Source: Triglochin maritima (lineage: Eukaryota > Streptophyta > Magnoliopsida > Alismatales > Juncaginaceae). Taken from it: a stretch of 64,000 bases of DNA. Shown in pieces: positions 21,375 through 33,454 of the stretch. How positions within the stretch are numbered: the first letter of the stretch is position 1; the number at the start of each line of letters is the position of its first letter. A program made the position numbers and the translations under genes. The stretch spans positions 39,020,301 through 39,084,300 of the forward strand of contig OY821783.1 of assembly GCA_963682175.1 (NCBI GenBank). Reading direction: 5' to 3'. The notes below the pieces were generated by a model. The model ran no database searches, was not told where the DNA came from, and was given only the letters and a program-made list of their open reading frames with translations.

Positions 21375-22513
21375 TGAAAGGAATGTAAGTTTTACTTTTA
21401 TATGTCAATTATCATGAATTGAATGTACAAACATTTTGTTCTTTGATTATGATATTCGTATTTTGGAAGTGTTAAGGAAGATGCGCTTGGTCCTTAACCG
21501 TAGAGCTCTAAAAGATAATGGTTTACATAAATCAAAAGATATTCACAATCATGGTAATTAACATGGAACATTAATTACCGAGATAAGATTGTCGTGTTGG
21601 TCATCGATTGTTGTAGCTCTACAAATAATTGACGACACGAGTATATAAAAGAGGAAAATATTACTTTTATATATTGAATAGACCTAACAAGTAAGACATT
21701 CTGGAATTGTGTTTCGTGTCATTAATGTGTTACTGTGTCTTGGATCCTAAGATATGAGACTTATATCTTTTCACTTAAGAAGTGTTTAATTTGATTATTG
21801 TCAAAAGCTACCAATGAGTGTAGTCATAACGACAATAGTTGGTTGAACATGACTTGTACTGGAAAAGATAGTTAGTCAAACGATTATCATTGCCCTCTTA
21901 ATTGAGTGATGAAATTAGTGGGCCCATTGATAAAGCAAAATTATAATGTGCACAATGTGACTTGAGTTAAGTCACATAGTTATAATTAGCTTAAAGAGAT
22001 CAAGAAATGAATATAATGCAAATGTGACACATTTCTACTTTGTATATGTTCTTAATATCATGAGGCAAGGGACGGACACAAGTGGTGCACTTACATCACT
22101 AAATGGATCGTGTTTTGCTTCGGGTTGAACAAAAACATCTATGCTAATTGAGTGACTATAATGTGTAGCTAGATACCACTTATAGTCTGAGATATTATGT
22201 GTTTAATATTACTACCAATTTGGCTTAGATCCTCCTGTAGGTCACACCACAAAACTGGAAAACAAGAGGTTTGATTTTAAGTTCATATGATGTGTCGGGT
22301 TTCATGTGAAAATAGGACACATGTGGTGAATTAATTAAAATCAATATGTCATAAGAATTGACATAACTAGAATCATAATAAATTCATATGAGGTATATAT
22401 ATTATGAGGTGTAATAATTTAATATTACATATGATAATATATTATATAAGATGTGAATTTACTAAAAACCCAAAAAGATCAAATTTTGTTGGAAATAAAT
22501 CCAAAATTTGACA
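21375..22513. mobile_element. LTR-like repeat X, copy 1
   Basis: The unit runs from TGAAAGGAATG to TTTGACA, has TG...CA ends and is about 1.14 kb. It holds TATATAAAAGAGG (near 21641) and matches the repeat that hosts the Athila insertion (53647-53874 and 63919-64000). The flanking 5 bases do not match, so the limits are inferred from the comparison. No coding region. Confidence 0.55.
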
Positions 22514-22671
22514 AAGGCAAAATCGGGGTCAAACACGGTGAACCATTCATGGTTCGGTCGGCCGGGATATCTTCGGATCGGTTAACCGAATAGGGAACGA
22601 GTAAGCGCAATTGGTTGACCGAAATTGTCTGGAATGCCTGGACAATCGGGTTCGGTTAACCGAGTGTGCAC
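22514..22671 (-). mobile_element. Older LTR-A copy 3, fragment with decayed palindromes
   Basis: A short block between repeat X and the younger LTR-A. It carries CGGTTAACCG at 22579-22588 and 22653-22662 and GGTTGACCG at 22613-22621, where younger LTR-A copies carry CGGTCGACCG. Confidence 0.6.
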
Positions 22672-25600
22672 TGTTACAACCCAAACCCCAGATTAGGGTT
22701 AATCCGGGTTTAGGGGTGTGGTTTGCATGGGGAAGGCAAGTGAACAGGAGTTGTATGGGGTGGAGCGAGTGAACAGTGGCCGAGGAGTGTAGGGTGATGG
22801 TGAGGGAGACGCGTACTATAGCTGCGAGAGGGGTTTTATTGGGTGCACTCTCCTTTCCTTCTTCTTTTCTTCTCCTTCATTTCCCTCACTCATTCCTTCC
22901 TTCTTGCTGGTGCGCGTGTTGGTGGAGCAGTTGCGGAGGCGTCGGCTGAGGAAGGTGTTCGTGCGGGAGAGTTACCGCGCGTGATCGAGGTCTACCGGAG
23001 GCGACGTGCGTGAGCGAGCTCCGACGTTTCGTCGTCGTTGGTTGAGGTATGTCGACTCATTAGTGTGGTTTTATGTTGTTAACCCTTGTGAAGGGTTGTG
23101 TTGGTCGGACGGGGAGGTCGGAGACCTCCTTGGCGTTGTTTTCCGTGGAAAACCTCGGCTGGTGCGAGGTGGAAGACGACCAACGGTCGACCGGTCCCTT
23201 CGGGCGGTCGACCGAATGTAGTGTTTTTGCCCGACTTTAACCTTCACCGGTCGAACGATGCCTGGTGGCGGTCGACCGGTAGCGCATATTGCTGGTGAGT
23301 TGGGACTTTTCTGCCTGTTGTCGGTCGACCGGTGTTTTGGGTCGTTCGACCGGAACTTAAGTGTACTGAGTAGATTGCATGATTTGTTCGACCGATTGTA
23401 TTTTGCGTTCGACCGATTATATGACTTAGAATAATAGGTTGACCCTGTCTGTTTTCGGTCGACCGAGACCCCTGAGTCGGTCGACCGATAGAATTGAATT
23501 TAATGTTGACCATGTAGGTAGGATCGTGTGGGTCTATGGGTCCACAAACTAATCACGATTAAGCCCTAATTAACTACTTGGTTGATCGATCAAAGAAATG
23601 CAGCGGAAATTAAAAACAAATCAAGCACAAGTAGGAAATCAATGCAAACCACACAAAGACGCGTCGGATTTACAGAGGTTCGGCCGCGCCTACGTCCTCT
23701 CTTGCAAGCCCCTCTCGAATCTCCGTTCGAGCCCCTCTTGCGTCTTCACTATGCCTCCCCGTTCCGGGCCGGGAGCAACGCCTTTTACAAGTCTTCAAGC
23801 TCGCGAACAACCCTCGTCGAGCTTGGCACCACCTCTCACAAACCGAGAGAATCACTTCGGGCTTTCACCGAAATCCTTGCTTCTTTGTCTTGGGCTTTCA
23901 CCAAGACCCTTGCTCACTTTACAACAATGGTGACTGAGTGGAACTCACTCTCTAATTGAGCACAACAATTGCTAGATGAATGTATGATGGAGGATGTGGA
24001 AATTAGGCTTTGGAATCACTAATTGGGAGCTTTGAGGTTGTGGAAAATCTCACTATAAGTTTGACACTTTGGAGTTGTGAAATCTTGTGGAAAACTAAGT
24101 GTGAACCTCTATTTATAAGCTCCTAAAGATTTCTAGCCGTTTGGACAAGATTTGATTGGGTTTTGTGCAAGATACACAAAACAGAAAATCGGGTTCAGAA
24201 ATCTGTCCAGAAACGGTCGACCGAAAGGTGTATCGGTCGACCGAACCCTTGAGTCTGTTGATGGATCGGTTGACCGAACATAGGTACTGGTCGACCGAAT
24301 CACTTAAGTTCTATAGGTCAACGGTCGACCGAGCAGGTACTGGTCGACCGAACTACTGGGTTCGGTAGAGAGAAATCTTGATCGGTTGGACAAACTTGTG
24401 TCGACCGATAGCAGGGGTTTTTTCACGAATTAAACGGTCGACCGAAAAAGGTAGTTTGTTCGACCGGTTCTAATGTATATGGGGGTGTATATTGAGAAAA
24501 ATGTGTATACGACCGTTGTATAATACGACAAATAAAACGGTCGTATTTTTACCAAAAACAGCAAACGAAACGGTCGACCGAAGGTCTACCGGTCGACCGA
24601 ACAGGTCTGGGTAATCGGTTAAATAGATGTGTGATCGGTTGAACGGATTGGTCTGGTATAACAAAAATTGTGTATAACCGGTCGACCGAAAGGTGAACGG
24701 TCGACCGAACTTAGGCAGACTGGCGACCAATGTTTTAGGTGATTAGGTGATCTAATGGAGTCCAAATTATATGATATTTTGTGTGTGACTCCTAAAAGGA
24801 ACCTAGTGTGTGAATGCATGCATATTAGCTTAAGTTATGCTCAATTCACATAAGTTCCTAATTCTCAAAGAAAGGTAAAATTACATGTCTTCAATCCTAG
24901 CTTGATTACATGTCTTGACTTGATTTTTCTTCTTTCTTGAGTCTTGATCACCTGTAGATGTTAGCACAATACAACATGTATACTATTATACTACATGTGC
25001 TAATCTACATGTCCTTATTAAGATTAGGTTTAATTACATCATCAAAATACGGATTAAGGCCGAAAAGCCAATAGACCAGACTCCAGATTTTGTCCTCGTT
25101 CGGTCGACCGGTTTTAGACCTTGTTCGACCGTTTGGGGGTTCTGTTTTGAGCGCAGCGGTAGACCGTTTTAGGAGTACGGTCGACCGATTCCTCTCTGGA
25201 ACCGGTCGACCGAATCACCTCTTCCGGTCGACCGTTTGGGCCCAGAACAGAATTCCAGGTTCCCATTTTGAACGCCAACTTTGTCCACGGAAACCCGTGT
25301 CCTCGCCTTGTGCGTGAGTCGGGAGGTGACGGTAGGCGCGTGATGCGTGCCTGCCCATGGACCGCCGTTGGGAAGAGTGTGGTGTTCGGGACGCGTCACC
25401 TTCGTGTATGGACCGTGACCTGAGATGGATTTTTGGGCACTTTGTAGTATAGCAGGCCTGAGGGATCGCGAATCCCAGTGTTGATGTTTGTGCGGGTACG
25501 CAACTGGCGTTGGGTGAGGTGACTACCGGCCCACGGGCTACGGAGGTCGCTGCCCTGCTTTTATAGCGGTGCAGTTAGTGTTTGCGGCTCGAGGAGCCTG

Positions 25601-26409
25601 ATGACTTGACAGACTTCGGTCTGGACCCGTCCGATGTTGTGCCGGACGTTGTGATGGACCACTGATGTTGTGTCGGTGATGCCGCCGAGGTTGTGCCGGC
25701 GATGATGATTGTTGGGCCGAGGCTGTTCCGGCTATGTTGATTCCTCGACTGGGCACCTATCGAGATGATGTTGTTATACCTTCCGGGCGACGGCCCCATT
25801 GGTCCCTGTGGCTCCGACCACTGAGATTTGCAGATCTGTATTCTATCAGCGCGCAGGCGTGACAGAGGCTCCCTGCCGAACCCTTGAGTAGTGTAGCCGC
25901 GTGTGGGGGTGCGATGTCGCGTTTTGGTAAGGCTGCATGTGCCTGCAGTAGGTCTCCTCGGGAGACTTGTTGTTGACTGTCGGACTGATGTCCTGTTTTA
26001 CCCTTCGGGGAAAATGTTTTCCATTTCTATCGATGCCATGACACGCTCCTAGTATGATAGGTTCATTGGTGTAATGCATGCATATAGGTGAGTTGGCATA
26101 CGGGGTTTCCTTCTGGAAACTCAGGCATTGTTGTTATATATTTTCAGGACCGCAGTAGGTCCAGTTGGGTGGTGATCGGCGGGCACACGCATTTTGGAGT
26201 CGGATCCTCTTCTCGGACCGCTGAGGTCGGCATGATTACGTTTTATCCTCTGTTGTCGTTTTGTTGTAATCATGTATTATTTTGACAAACTCTGATGTAA
26301 TTTTGGTGCACCGCTATTTGTTTATGAGAAGTAACAGTTCCGTCTTGATTATTGAGTTCCTGTGTCTTGATTACAATTTTTAAAATTTCCGCTGTTTCGG
26401 GATGTTACA
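22672..26409 (-). mobile_element. LTR-A copy 4, solo LTR split by a Copia LTR
   Basis: On the minus strand it starts TGTAACATCCCG at 26409 and ends GGGTTGTAACA at 22672. Removing the 1561-bp insertion at 23513-25073 and its 5-bp duplication leaves about 2.17 kb, the same length as copy 2. Flanks are imperfect as a target duplication (GTGCG plus one extra base against GTGCA on the minus strand). It lies inside older copy 3. Confidence 0.85.
23513..25073 (-). mobile_element. Solo Copia LTR nested in LTR-A copy 4
   Basis: Read on the minus strand it starts TATTGGCTTTTCGGCCTTAA and ends CACGATCCTACCTACA. Both ends match the LTRs of the Copia element at 57519-60297 (start TGTTGGCC, end CACGATCCTACA). 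The 5 bases GACCA flank both sides (23508-23512 and 25074-25078), a perfect target duplication. It also carries CGGTCGACCG palindromes (about 24210-24720). Confidence 0.88.
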
Positions 26410-26738
26410 TCGCACGACAACCGAGAAATAGTATTTTCGGTAGACCGAAGGTGACACAGTCGTCCGATGACTATGTCGCAGAAGCGATTCTGGTGGGTTA
26501 ATGGTAAACCGAGTAAAAGACGTGGTTCGTCCGATCCTCATCGGACTTTTCGAGGTCATCGTGATTGTTTTACCTGTCTTTTCATTGTATTGTTGTAATC
26601 ACATCTTTTAACAAACTCTGTTGTATTATTAGTGCACCGACTGTTGATTTATCTGAGTAACATTCCCGTTGATGAGTTTATTTTGATAATCTATTGATTG
26701 TTTAAAGTTTTAAATTTTCACTGTTTCGAGATGTTACA
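26410..26738 (-). mobile_element. Older LTR-A copy 3, 5' part
   Basis: Starts TGTAACATCTCG on the minus strand at 26738 and follows the order of LTR-A (GTTACTC, AATACAACA, GATTACAACA blocks) with many changes. It is interrupted by copy 4 at 26409. Confidence 0.7.
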
Positions 26739-29106
26739 CATCCTTTGATACTAAGGTTTCCATTGCTTGAAGTTTATTTCTGATCTTCTGGCTCAGTAGT
26801 GAACTAGCGATGCTTGTTAATTTCTCATGGCCAATAGGTAAAGGCAATGGCAAGGTTGTACTCATAGGCAGCCAAGATAACTGTATCACTATATTTAGTT
26901 TTGGAAAATTTCAGTCTGTAGACTAATAGAACGGCTTACTTACTAGTTATCAAAGCTTGTTCTTACTCCTATTCCCGTGGAAGAATTTCATTTATTTATT
27001 TTTGATAATTGGGTTCCATAAGAATTTCATATTTGTCTAAAGCTTGTTCTTGCAACAACTGTGTGTTGGTCTGACTTTAGTTTTTTGTCTTCATCTCTGA
27101 GTAAAACTTCAAATGGATGCAAAATATATATGATGATTGGGAAGCTCTTCCAACCATTCAATTTCCAGGTATTGTTTTCTTCTCCATCTTTCTCGAATAA
27201 GATCTGGTTTTGCTCAGTACGTTGGATGGGTTGAATAAGATCTGGTTTTGCTCAGTACGTTGGATGGGTTGAATATATAATGTGGGTTGGAATACTAATT
27301 AAGGTTGCCTAATGGATAGGCAACCATCCATCTATCCCGCAAAATATTGTTGATTCGTTGGCCGCTCGCTGCCCATTCAACAACCAGGTAGCTAGTACAG
27401 TCAGTGCAAACAATTTGTCCAGGTTTAATTGGGAATTCCTTACTATAGTATATATACATGTATTTGGCCATGCAAACGCGGGAGAGAAGAGTTTTAGGAC
27501 AATACAGAATCCTCCAATTAAAGATTTTTAAGAAAGAGAGCTTCATTCCATCGGATAGGTTAGAAATTAAGCTCGAGTGTCCACCAGAAACATTATGAAG
27601 ACTGATGATCGGTCGCCAGTCGGATACATACATTTCAAGTTGTATGCATTTTAGTAAGGTGTTGGTACGAAAGAATGTTGGTATTGATTAATTCCCGGTG
27701 GTAAGGTGAAGGTGTTGGTATGAAATAATTGTTCAACAAGGGAAATAAGTCCAGGAGCCCTCATAGGATCAATCGCAAATGTGGTTCAATTTTATCTCTT
27801 TTATACATGACCACCACCTGCCAATTGCCATATATTTCACAAAATGTTTGGGTGCAAATATATAATCATTTTCCGGTTAATGTGCCACCTACTCTTTCAC
27901 TGTATGTCTGCCTCCAAGGAAGGTAACATTTTTTGTTTTTATACCAAAACTAGCCGTTAGGCCCAATTTTGTCAGTAATTCTAATTTGGATTTCATGTTC
28001 TAAAGTTACTAATTACTCTTTCAGATAACTCAAATTAGCAGAGAAGTTCAATCCTCGTAAAAGTCTCCCAAATTTTGCTTCACGTATTTTATATCTCCAT
28101 ATCTTCTTGCGTCCACAGCAATGATGCACCTTTTCCCCCTTCAACGCAAAGCTTTTGAGATTCAATAACCAAGGCATTACGCCGACACTCCACCTCCATC
28201 CACTCCTCCAGAGGTAAAAGGTAAAGAAAAGAGCTAAAAAGTTGTTACATTTTTTAAAGCAGAAATCTAGATTCAAACCCAATTAGCTGTTGTCCTATTT
28301 CTACATCAACCTATTATTTTGTGGTCTAGGCTTGTAAGTCCAAGAATTAAGCTTCCTATGAGTTGTCATGACCTTCAAGAAACCCCAAGTGTTTCTCATG
28401 TTGGTAATCTCGCATCTTTGGTTGGTTGGTTGGTTGGTTGGTTCTCAATAAGCTTTTGTTGTTACATGCCTAAGCTTGTCTTGTTGTAACAACATCTAGT
28501 CACTGGTCTCTGCCTTGATGGCCCCTGTTTCCTGTCTTTTTGCGGATGGATATTATGATATAGGAGGAATATGGATGTTTCGGAGAAAAACAAAAAGAGG
28601 CAGAACATTTTGGAGATAGAATAATCTTTCTTTTCGTATGATGGTGCAAAAGGTTGAAACTGGGTAATTATTGTAACTTTTTATGCCACATTCTATTAGG
28701 TGTACAGCTGTGGAGGGGAGCACTACATCTCCATGTGCACTGTGAAGTCCCACAAGCTCCCATCTTCTGCATTTTAAGTTGATAAAATAGTATAAATATG
28801 TTACAACAATAATAATTAAATCAACTTTCTCTGTCGAACTTTTTGTGTTTTTTTCTTGCAATGACCACTTTTGTTTTACACTGGTCTCCATGAAGTATGA
28901 ACTAAAGCTCGTTACACATGGCTTGTGCCATTTTTGGGTTTCTTATATCTTCCGTGATCATGACCAGGACTATCTTGTCATGAGCGTTTTATCTCTCTTC
29001 TAAATTAACTTTTTCTCTATTTCACTTCACATTTTTCTCTCCTCAACTCATTTTCTTCTTTTTGCTACACTATTCACATTTTAACCATAACTCACTACAC
29101 TATTCA
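26739..29106. other. Spacer with small tandem repeats
   Basis: It contains a 39-bp unit repeated twice in tandem at 27196-27273 (starting AATAAGATCTGG) and a TTGG tetranucleotide run near 28418-28442. No gene can be supported. Confidence 0.5.
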
Positions 29107-29575
29107 TGTTGTGTGTCTGTTCGGTTTAAGTTGTATGTCTGTTCGGTTTAAGTTGTAAGTTGTGTCTCTGTTCAGTTTAAGTTGTGTCTATGTTTGGAAT
29201 ATGTTGTGTGTATGTTCGGAATATGTTGTGGGTCTGTTCGGAATATGTTGTGTGTCTGTTCAGAATATGTTGTGGGTCTGTTCGGAATAAGTTGTCTGTC
29301 TGTTCGGATTAAGTTGTCTGTCTGTTCGGAATATGTCGTGTGTCTGTTCGAAATATGTTGTGAGTCTGTTCGGAATATGTTGTGTCTGTTCGGATTATGT
29401 TGTCTGTCTGTTCTGAATATGTTGTGCGTCTGTTCGGAATAAGTTGTGTGTCTGTACGGAATAAGGTGTGTGTCTGTTCGGATTAAGTTCTGTGTCTGTT
29501 CGGTTTAAGTTGTGTCTGTTCGGAATATGTTGTTTGTCTGTTCAGAATATGTTGTAGGTCTGTTCGGAATAAACT
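29107..29575 (+). repeat. 22-bp minisatellite, about 20 units
   Basis: The unit is about 22 bp, with a core of GTTGTGTGTCTGTTCGGAAT, where the tail alternates between GAATAT, GAATAA, GATTAA and GTTTAA. Some units lack 4 bp. The array makes a Cys-rich open frame that is an artefact of the period. Confidence 0.9.
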
Positions 29576-30108
29576 GGACAACCATTCTACATAAACAGGA
29601 CAAACTTTCTACATAAACAGGACAAACTTTCAGTTCCATTTCTGGACAAAACTTAATAATAAAAAATATTATGATAAATGTGGGATCTGCACGAATAAAG
29701 GGTCTGCACGCTGTCCTAGGGTCTGCACACTGTCTTATTTGTGTATTGGGAAAAGAATCGTTCAACTTAAAGAACCAGTGTTTTTTAAAAAGACAAAAAC
29801 GCGCGAAGAGAAATTTCGCTGACTAGACGCTGACTCAAAGAAAATACCTGAGCTGTACAGATCCACGTAAGACGCGTCCGTGACGCGCGCGTCCGTGTAT
29901 AACTACCCTTGTTTAATATATGAGATGGTTTACTTCCCTGTAAAATTTAAAGATGAGATGACGAGAAAGGTTCAGCATTTTAGTTTGGGGTTGTTGGACA
30001 TCAGAAAAGTTTGAATATACTTTTCTGTTTGTTAAAGTTAAAGGCCTAGTGGATTGCTAAATCTCTCTTTCACCCGAGTATGGAAACTTGAAAAGTTAGA
30101 TATTATTG
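29576..30108. other. Spacer
   Basis: A short direct repeat (ACATAAACAGGACAAACTTTC, in two adjacent copies, 29590-29632) and an ACGCGTCCGTGACGCGCGCG-like CpG-rich patch near 29873. No gene. Confidence 0.4.
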
Positions 30109-31608
30109 TGGTTATGATGCCGTAAATTTTTTAAATAATAAACATATTTAAAAAAATTCGAAAACTAATCACAAAAAAAAATTTCAAAAGTACGCAGATC
30201 GCGGGTCGAACCCGCGATCCGCGCAACCACGGATCGCGGGTGCGACCAGCGATCCGTTGGCACGGATCGCGGGTCCGATCCGCGATCCGTCGGGGTTTTT
30301 TTTTAACTTTTTTTTTATTTCAGTTATTAAGTTTTTGAGTTTTCAGATTAAGTATTCAGTTAATTTTTGAGTTTTCAGTTAATGTTAGAGTTTTCAGATT
30401 AAATTTTGAGTTAAAATCAGTTAATCTCAACTAGTTTTTATTATCTTCTCGGGTTCGCACGACACTTCTCTTCTAGTTTTTCTACAATTCGGAGCTCACA
30501 CAAACACTTATTTCCCAGCTTATCTTGGACTCAGGTAAATTTTACACAAATTTTTTACTTAAGAATATTTTAAATTAAGATTTAATTTCTTTGTTAAATT
30601 TAAATTATTTGGAATTGTTTTGTTATTTTCTATTATATTTAATTATAAATATTAGTTGTATTTATGTATCTGTTTATAATTAAATTAATTGTATATACAT
30701 TTAAAATTTGTATAACGTACATTTACGAAATTTATTATATAATATAAGTATTTGTAATAGTTATTTATTATTTTCTGTTAAATTAGAATTGTAATATTAG
30801 TTGTATTTATGTGTTAAATTGTTATAACTTTCATTATTTCTATAACATGCAATTTGTCATGAAATGTACGAGTAGATTATTTTTTAATTATTATAAGTAA
30901 TTCTGTTTTTATTTTCATGAACAGTTGTTTTGACAAAATAAGTCATTTAAGTAGAAGTCGCTCTGTACAAAACGAACGTGAGTATAATGATGCAGTTGAT
31001 AGAGAGTCTATTTCCCCACTTCTCGGAATACCAAATTGCATGTTCAGAGTCAATGATATTTGCACAAATGTAAGTACAAAAAAAGTATATTGTGTTAATT
31101 TTGTAAATATTTAAATTACAATTTTTTAATTGATTTATTTTTCACAATATATTTGAATATATTATAGCCGGAGACTGTTTTGGAATGTCGTGCACATCGT
31201 CCAGTAATTCCTTTCCACGATTGTTTTAGTCAAGCACTCAAAAATTTGGGATTATATCAACTTGCCCAAATAACACCAGGAAAGACACACGGATCAGAAA
31301 AAATAATATTAACGGGCACAATTTCAAAACTGTGGAGAGTAGAAGTGGAAATGTACGAGGAATTGAAAAAATAATTGGATTTAAAAAAAAATGGACGAAA
31401 CGCATATTTATAAGAACTCGCGCCCACGGATCGCGGTTCGTACCCGCGATCCGTGGTGACGGATCGCGGGTCGCACCCGCGATCCGTGGTTGCGCGGATC
31501 GCGGGTTCGACCAGCGATCTGCGTAGTTTTGAATTTTTTTTTTTGTGATTAGTTTTCGAATTTTTTTAAAATGAATATTATTTAAAAAAATTACGGTTAC
31601 GATGACCA
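30109..31608. mobile_element. Terminal-inverted-repeat element carrying a gene fragment
   Basis: Left (30109 to about 30295) and right (about 31421-31608) arms are inverted copies of about 190 bp. Each has an outer AT-rich part (TTCGAAAACTAATCACAAAA) and an inner array of GGATCGCGGGT/ACCCGCGATCC palindromes. The interior (about 1.1 kb) encodes no transposase but holds two exon-like open stretches. No clean target duplication was found, so the exact ends are uncertain. A Mutator-like origin is plausible. Confidence 0.7.
30918..31371 (+). pseudogene. Two-exon gene fragment inside the inverted-repeat element
   Basis: Exon 1 reads from ATG at 30918 to about 31069 and ends at a GTAAGT donor. Exon 2 resumes after TTATAG at 31167 and continues PETVLECRAHRPVIPFHDCF, then a leucine-rich stretch, to a stop at 31371. 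Open length is about 118 codons. Exon 2 weakly resembles the start of the plant mobile domain (MAIN, aminotransferase-like) found in many plant Mutator elements; this is a low-certainty match. It may be a captured host gene piece or a remnant of the element's own accessory gene. Confidence 0.35.
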
Positions 31609-32384
31609 GGAAGTATTGGATTCTGTAGTGTATGCCTTGTCATTATTTGCAAATTCAAGTGGGGGAGAAGGCTAGAACTTTGTTGCAAGTTTGAAGTTTG
31701 AATTTGGAAGGTTTTTCTCTGGTAAAACGGCTTGAATATGTATTACCGTATAAACAAGTTAACTTTTTTCCCCAACTAATTGCAAACATGTGAAGTTGTG
31801 AACATTATAGGTTGGAATAGAAAGGAATAGGATGCCATCCATTCCAATGTGTCATTGCTCATTGGGTTTGGTTTGGTTTTCTTTCACCCGAGTCTCGGGG
31901 GCAGGCAATGTAGCCTTCCTGATCGAGTGATATATTTCCAGTTTTGACAGTAAAGTTAAAAGTAAGTTCAAAATGTAACCTTGTGTGTGTCCTCCAAACT
32001 CCATAAGAATCAAATAAAATATATAATACACTAAATTACAGTGTAAGAAATAAGAATGTGTAATTGTAAGACGAAGTAAGGTGGATTAGTAAGATTTAAG
32101 AGAGAGAGAGAACAAATGGCGAGCCAAAAGAGAAGGACATTAGACAGTAAGACAAGATGAAGACAGAGTCACATGTTGTGATTCTGAACACCACCACCAA
32201 CCTTTTTCATGACAACAAACATCATCTGTCTATCAACCTCGCTCGAAGACATATAATACAGTGAGAATCACGCTGAGACTGTGAGTAATCGTTATCCGGA
32301 CGACTGGTTTTTTTTTCTCTTTTTCTGAATCTGTAATTCCTATCACATTTTTCTATTCTATTTTTTTTCTTTCCTACAACGTTC
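31609..32384. other. Spacer
   Basis: No supported feature beyond short GA and AT runs. Confidence 0.4.
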
Positions 32385-32990
32385 ACTTCTTAACGACAAC
32401 CTATTTTTCTACTTCACGTTATTTCAGAGTCCATTTTAGAAAAAAATTAAAAAAATTAATTTTTTTAAAAAAATCAAAATAATTATAAAACGTATTTTCA
32501 AAAAAAATAATATTAAAAAAAATTCAAAAAAATTTTGAAAAAAATAAAACAAAAAAGCTTTAATATCCGTACTTTGGGTTGACGACCCGCTAAAATACCC
32601 CTAGGGAAACTTACCACAACCTATTTTTCTACTTCACGTTATTTCAGAGTCCATTTTAGAAAAAAATTAAAAAAAATTAATTTTTAAAAAAAAATCAAAA
32701 TAATTATAAAACGTATTTTCAAAAAACATAATATTAAAAAAAATTCAAAAAAAATTTGAAAAAAAATAAAACAAAAAAACTTTAATATCCGTACTTTGGG
32801 TTGACGACCCGCTAAAATACCCCAAGGGAAACTATTTATTTATTCACTTCTTAACGACAACTCATTACAACTTATCTCTCTACTCCACGTTATTTCAGAG
32901 TCTATTTTGAAAAAAAAATAAAAAAGTTAAAACAAAGACTTCAATATCCGTGCTTTGGGTCACGACCCGTTAAAATGCCCCGAGGGATTT
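32385..32990 (+). repeat. Three tandem units of about 150-225 bp
   Basis: Units begin near 32396, 32614 and 32842. Each has CACGTTATTTCAGAGTC near its start, a very A-rich middle, and AATATCCGT-CTTTGGGT then CGACCCG near its end. The first two units are nearly identical, the third is shortened in the A-rich part. Confidence 0.85.
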
Positions 32991-33454
32991 ATTTTATCAT
33001 CTTTCATTTTCATGCTTCATCCATGTGCATTGCAAAAGCATTCCCATCCCAGTCCAAACATTCCTGATTCCCCTCTCTGACCAATCATTTTTCTAATCTA
33101 ATCTAATCTATTCTATCCGCAAATAACCATAATTGTGATAGTAATAATATAATCAAGGTACTTAAAAGGGCCTTGTTCTGGGGATCCCTCTCCACCTCTG
33201 GCCTCCTTTCGACATTATCATCATCATAATACCATGAATAAACACAATTATATTATTGGTTTTATTTTGATTGATTCAAGGAATCCAATCGAACCCCACT
33301 TCTTATCTCTCTTTTCTGCCAAAAACAAAAATATAAATCCATGTTTGTTCCTTCTCTTGCATTCTCTCCGTCTTCTCCGATCTTACATTCTCCACTTCTC
33401 TTGCTCCTAAACAACTAATAAGTCACTACTTCAAACCAAAAAAGAAGAAGACAA
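32991..33454. other. Promoter and leader region of the GPI-anchored protein gene
   Basis: A TATAAAT motif (33333-33339) lies about 120 bp upstream of the ATG and is followed by a CT-rich leader (33350-33410), a common plant core-promoter layout. Confidence 0.45.

Noticed and set aside
22672..26409. Perfect target duplication for LTR-A copy 4
   Set aside because: Flanking bases differ (GTGCG plus an extra base against GTGCA), so only an imperfect duplication can be claimed.
29182..29442. Cys-rich open frame of 86 codons resembling a small secreted peptide
   Set aside because: It is created by the 22-bp minisatellite; the period, not selection, keeps it open.
30188..30300. GGTCGAACCC words resembling tRNA T-arms, suggesting tRNA genes
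   Set aside because: They belong to GGATCGCGGGT palindromes repeated in both arms of the element; no acceptor stem, D-arm or anticodon arm can be formed.
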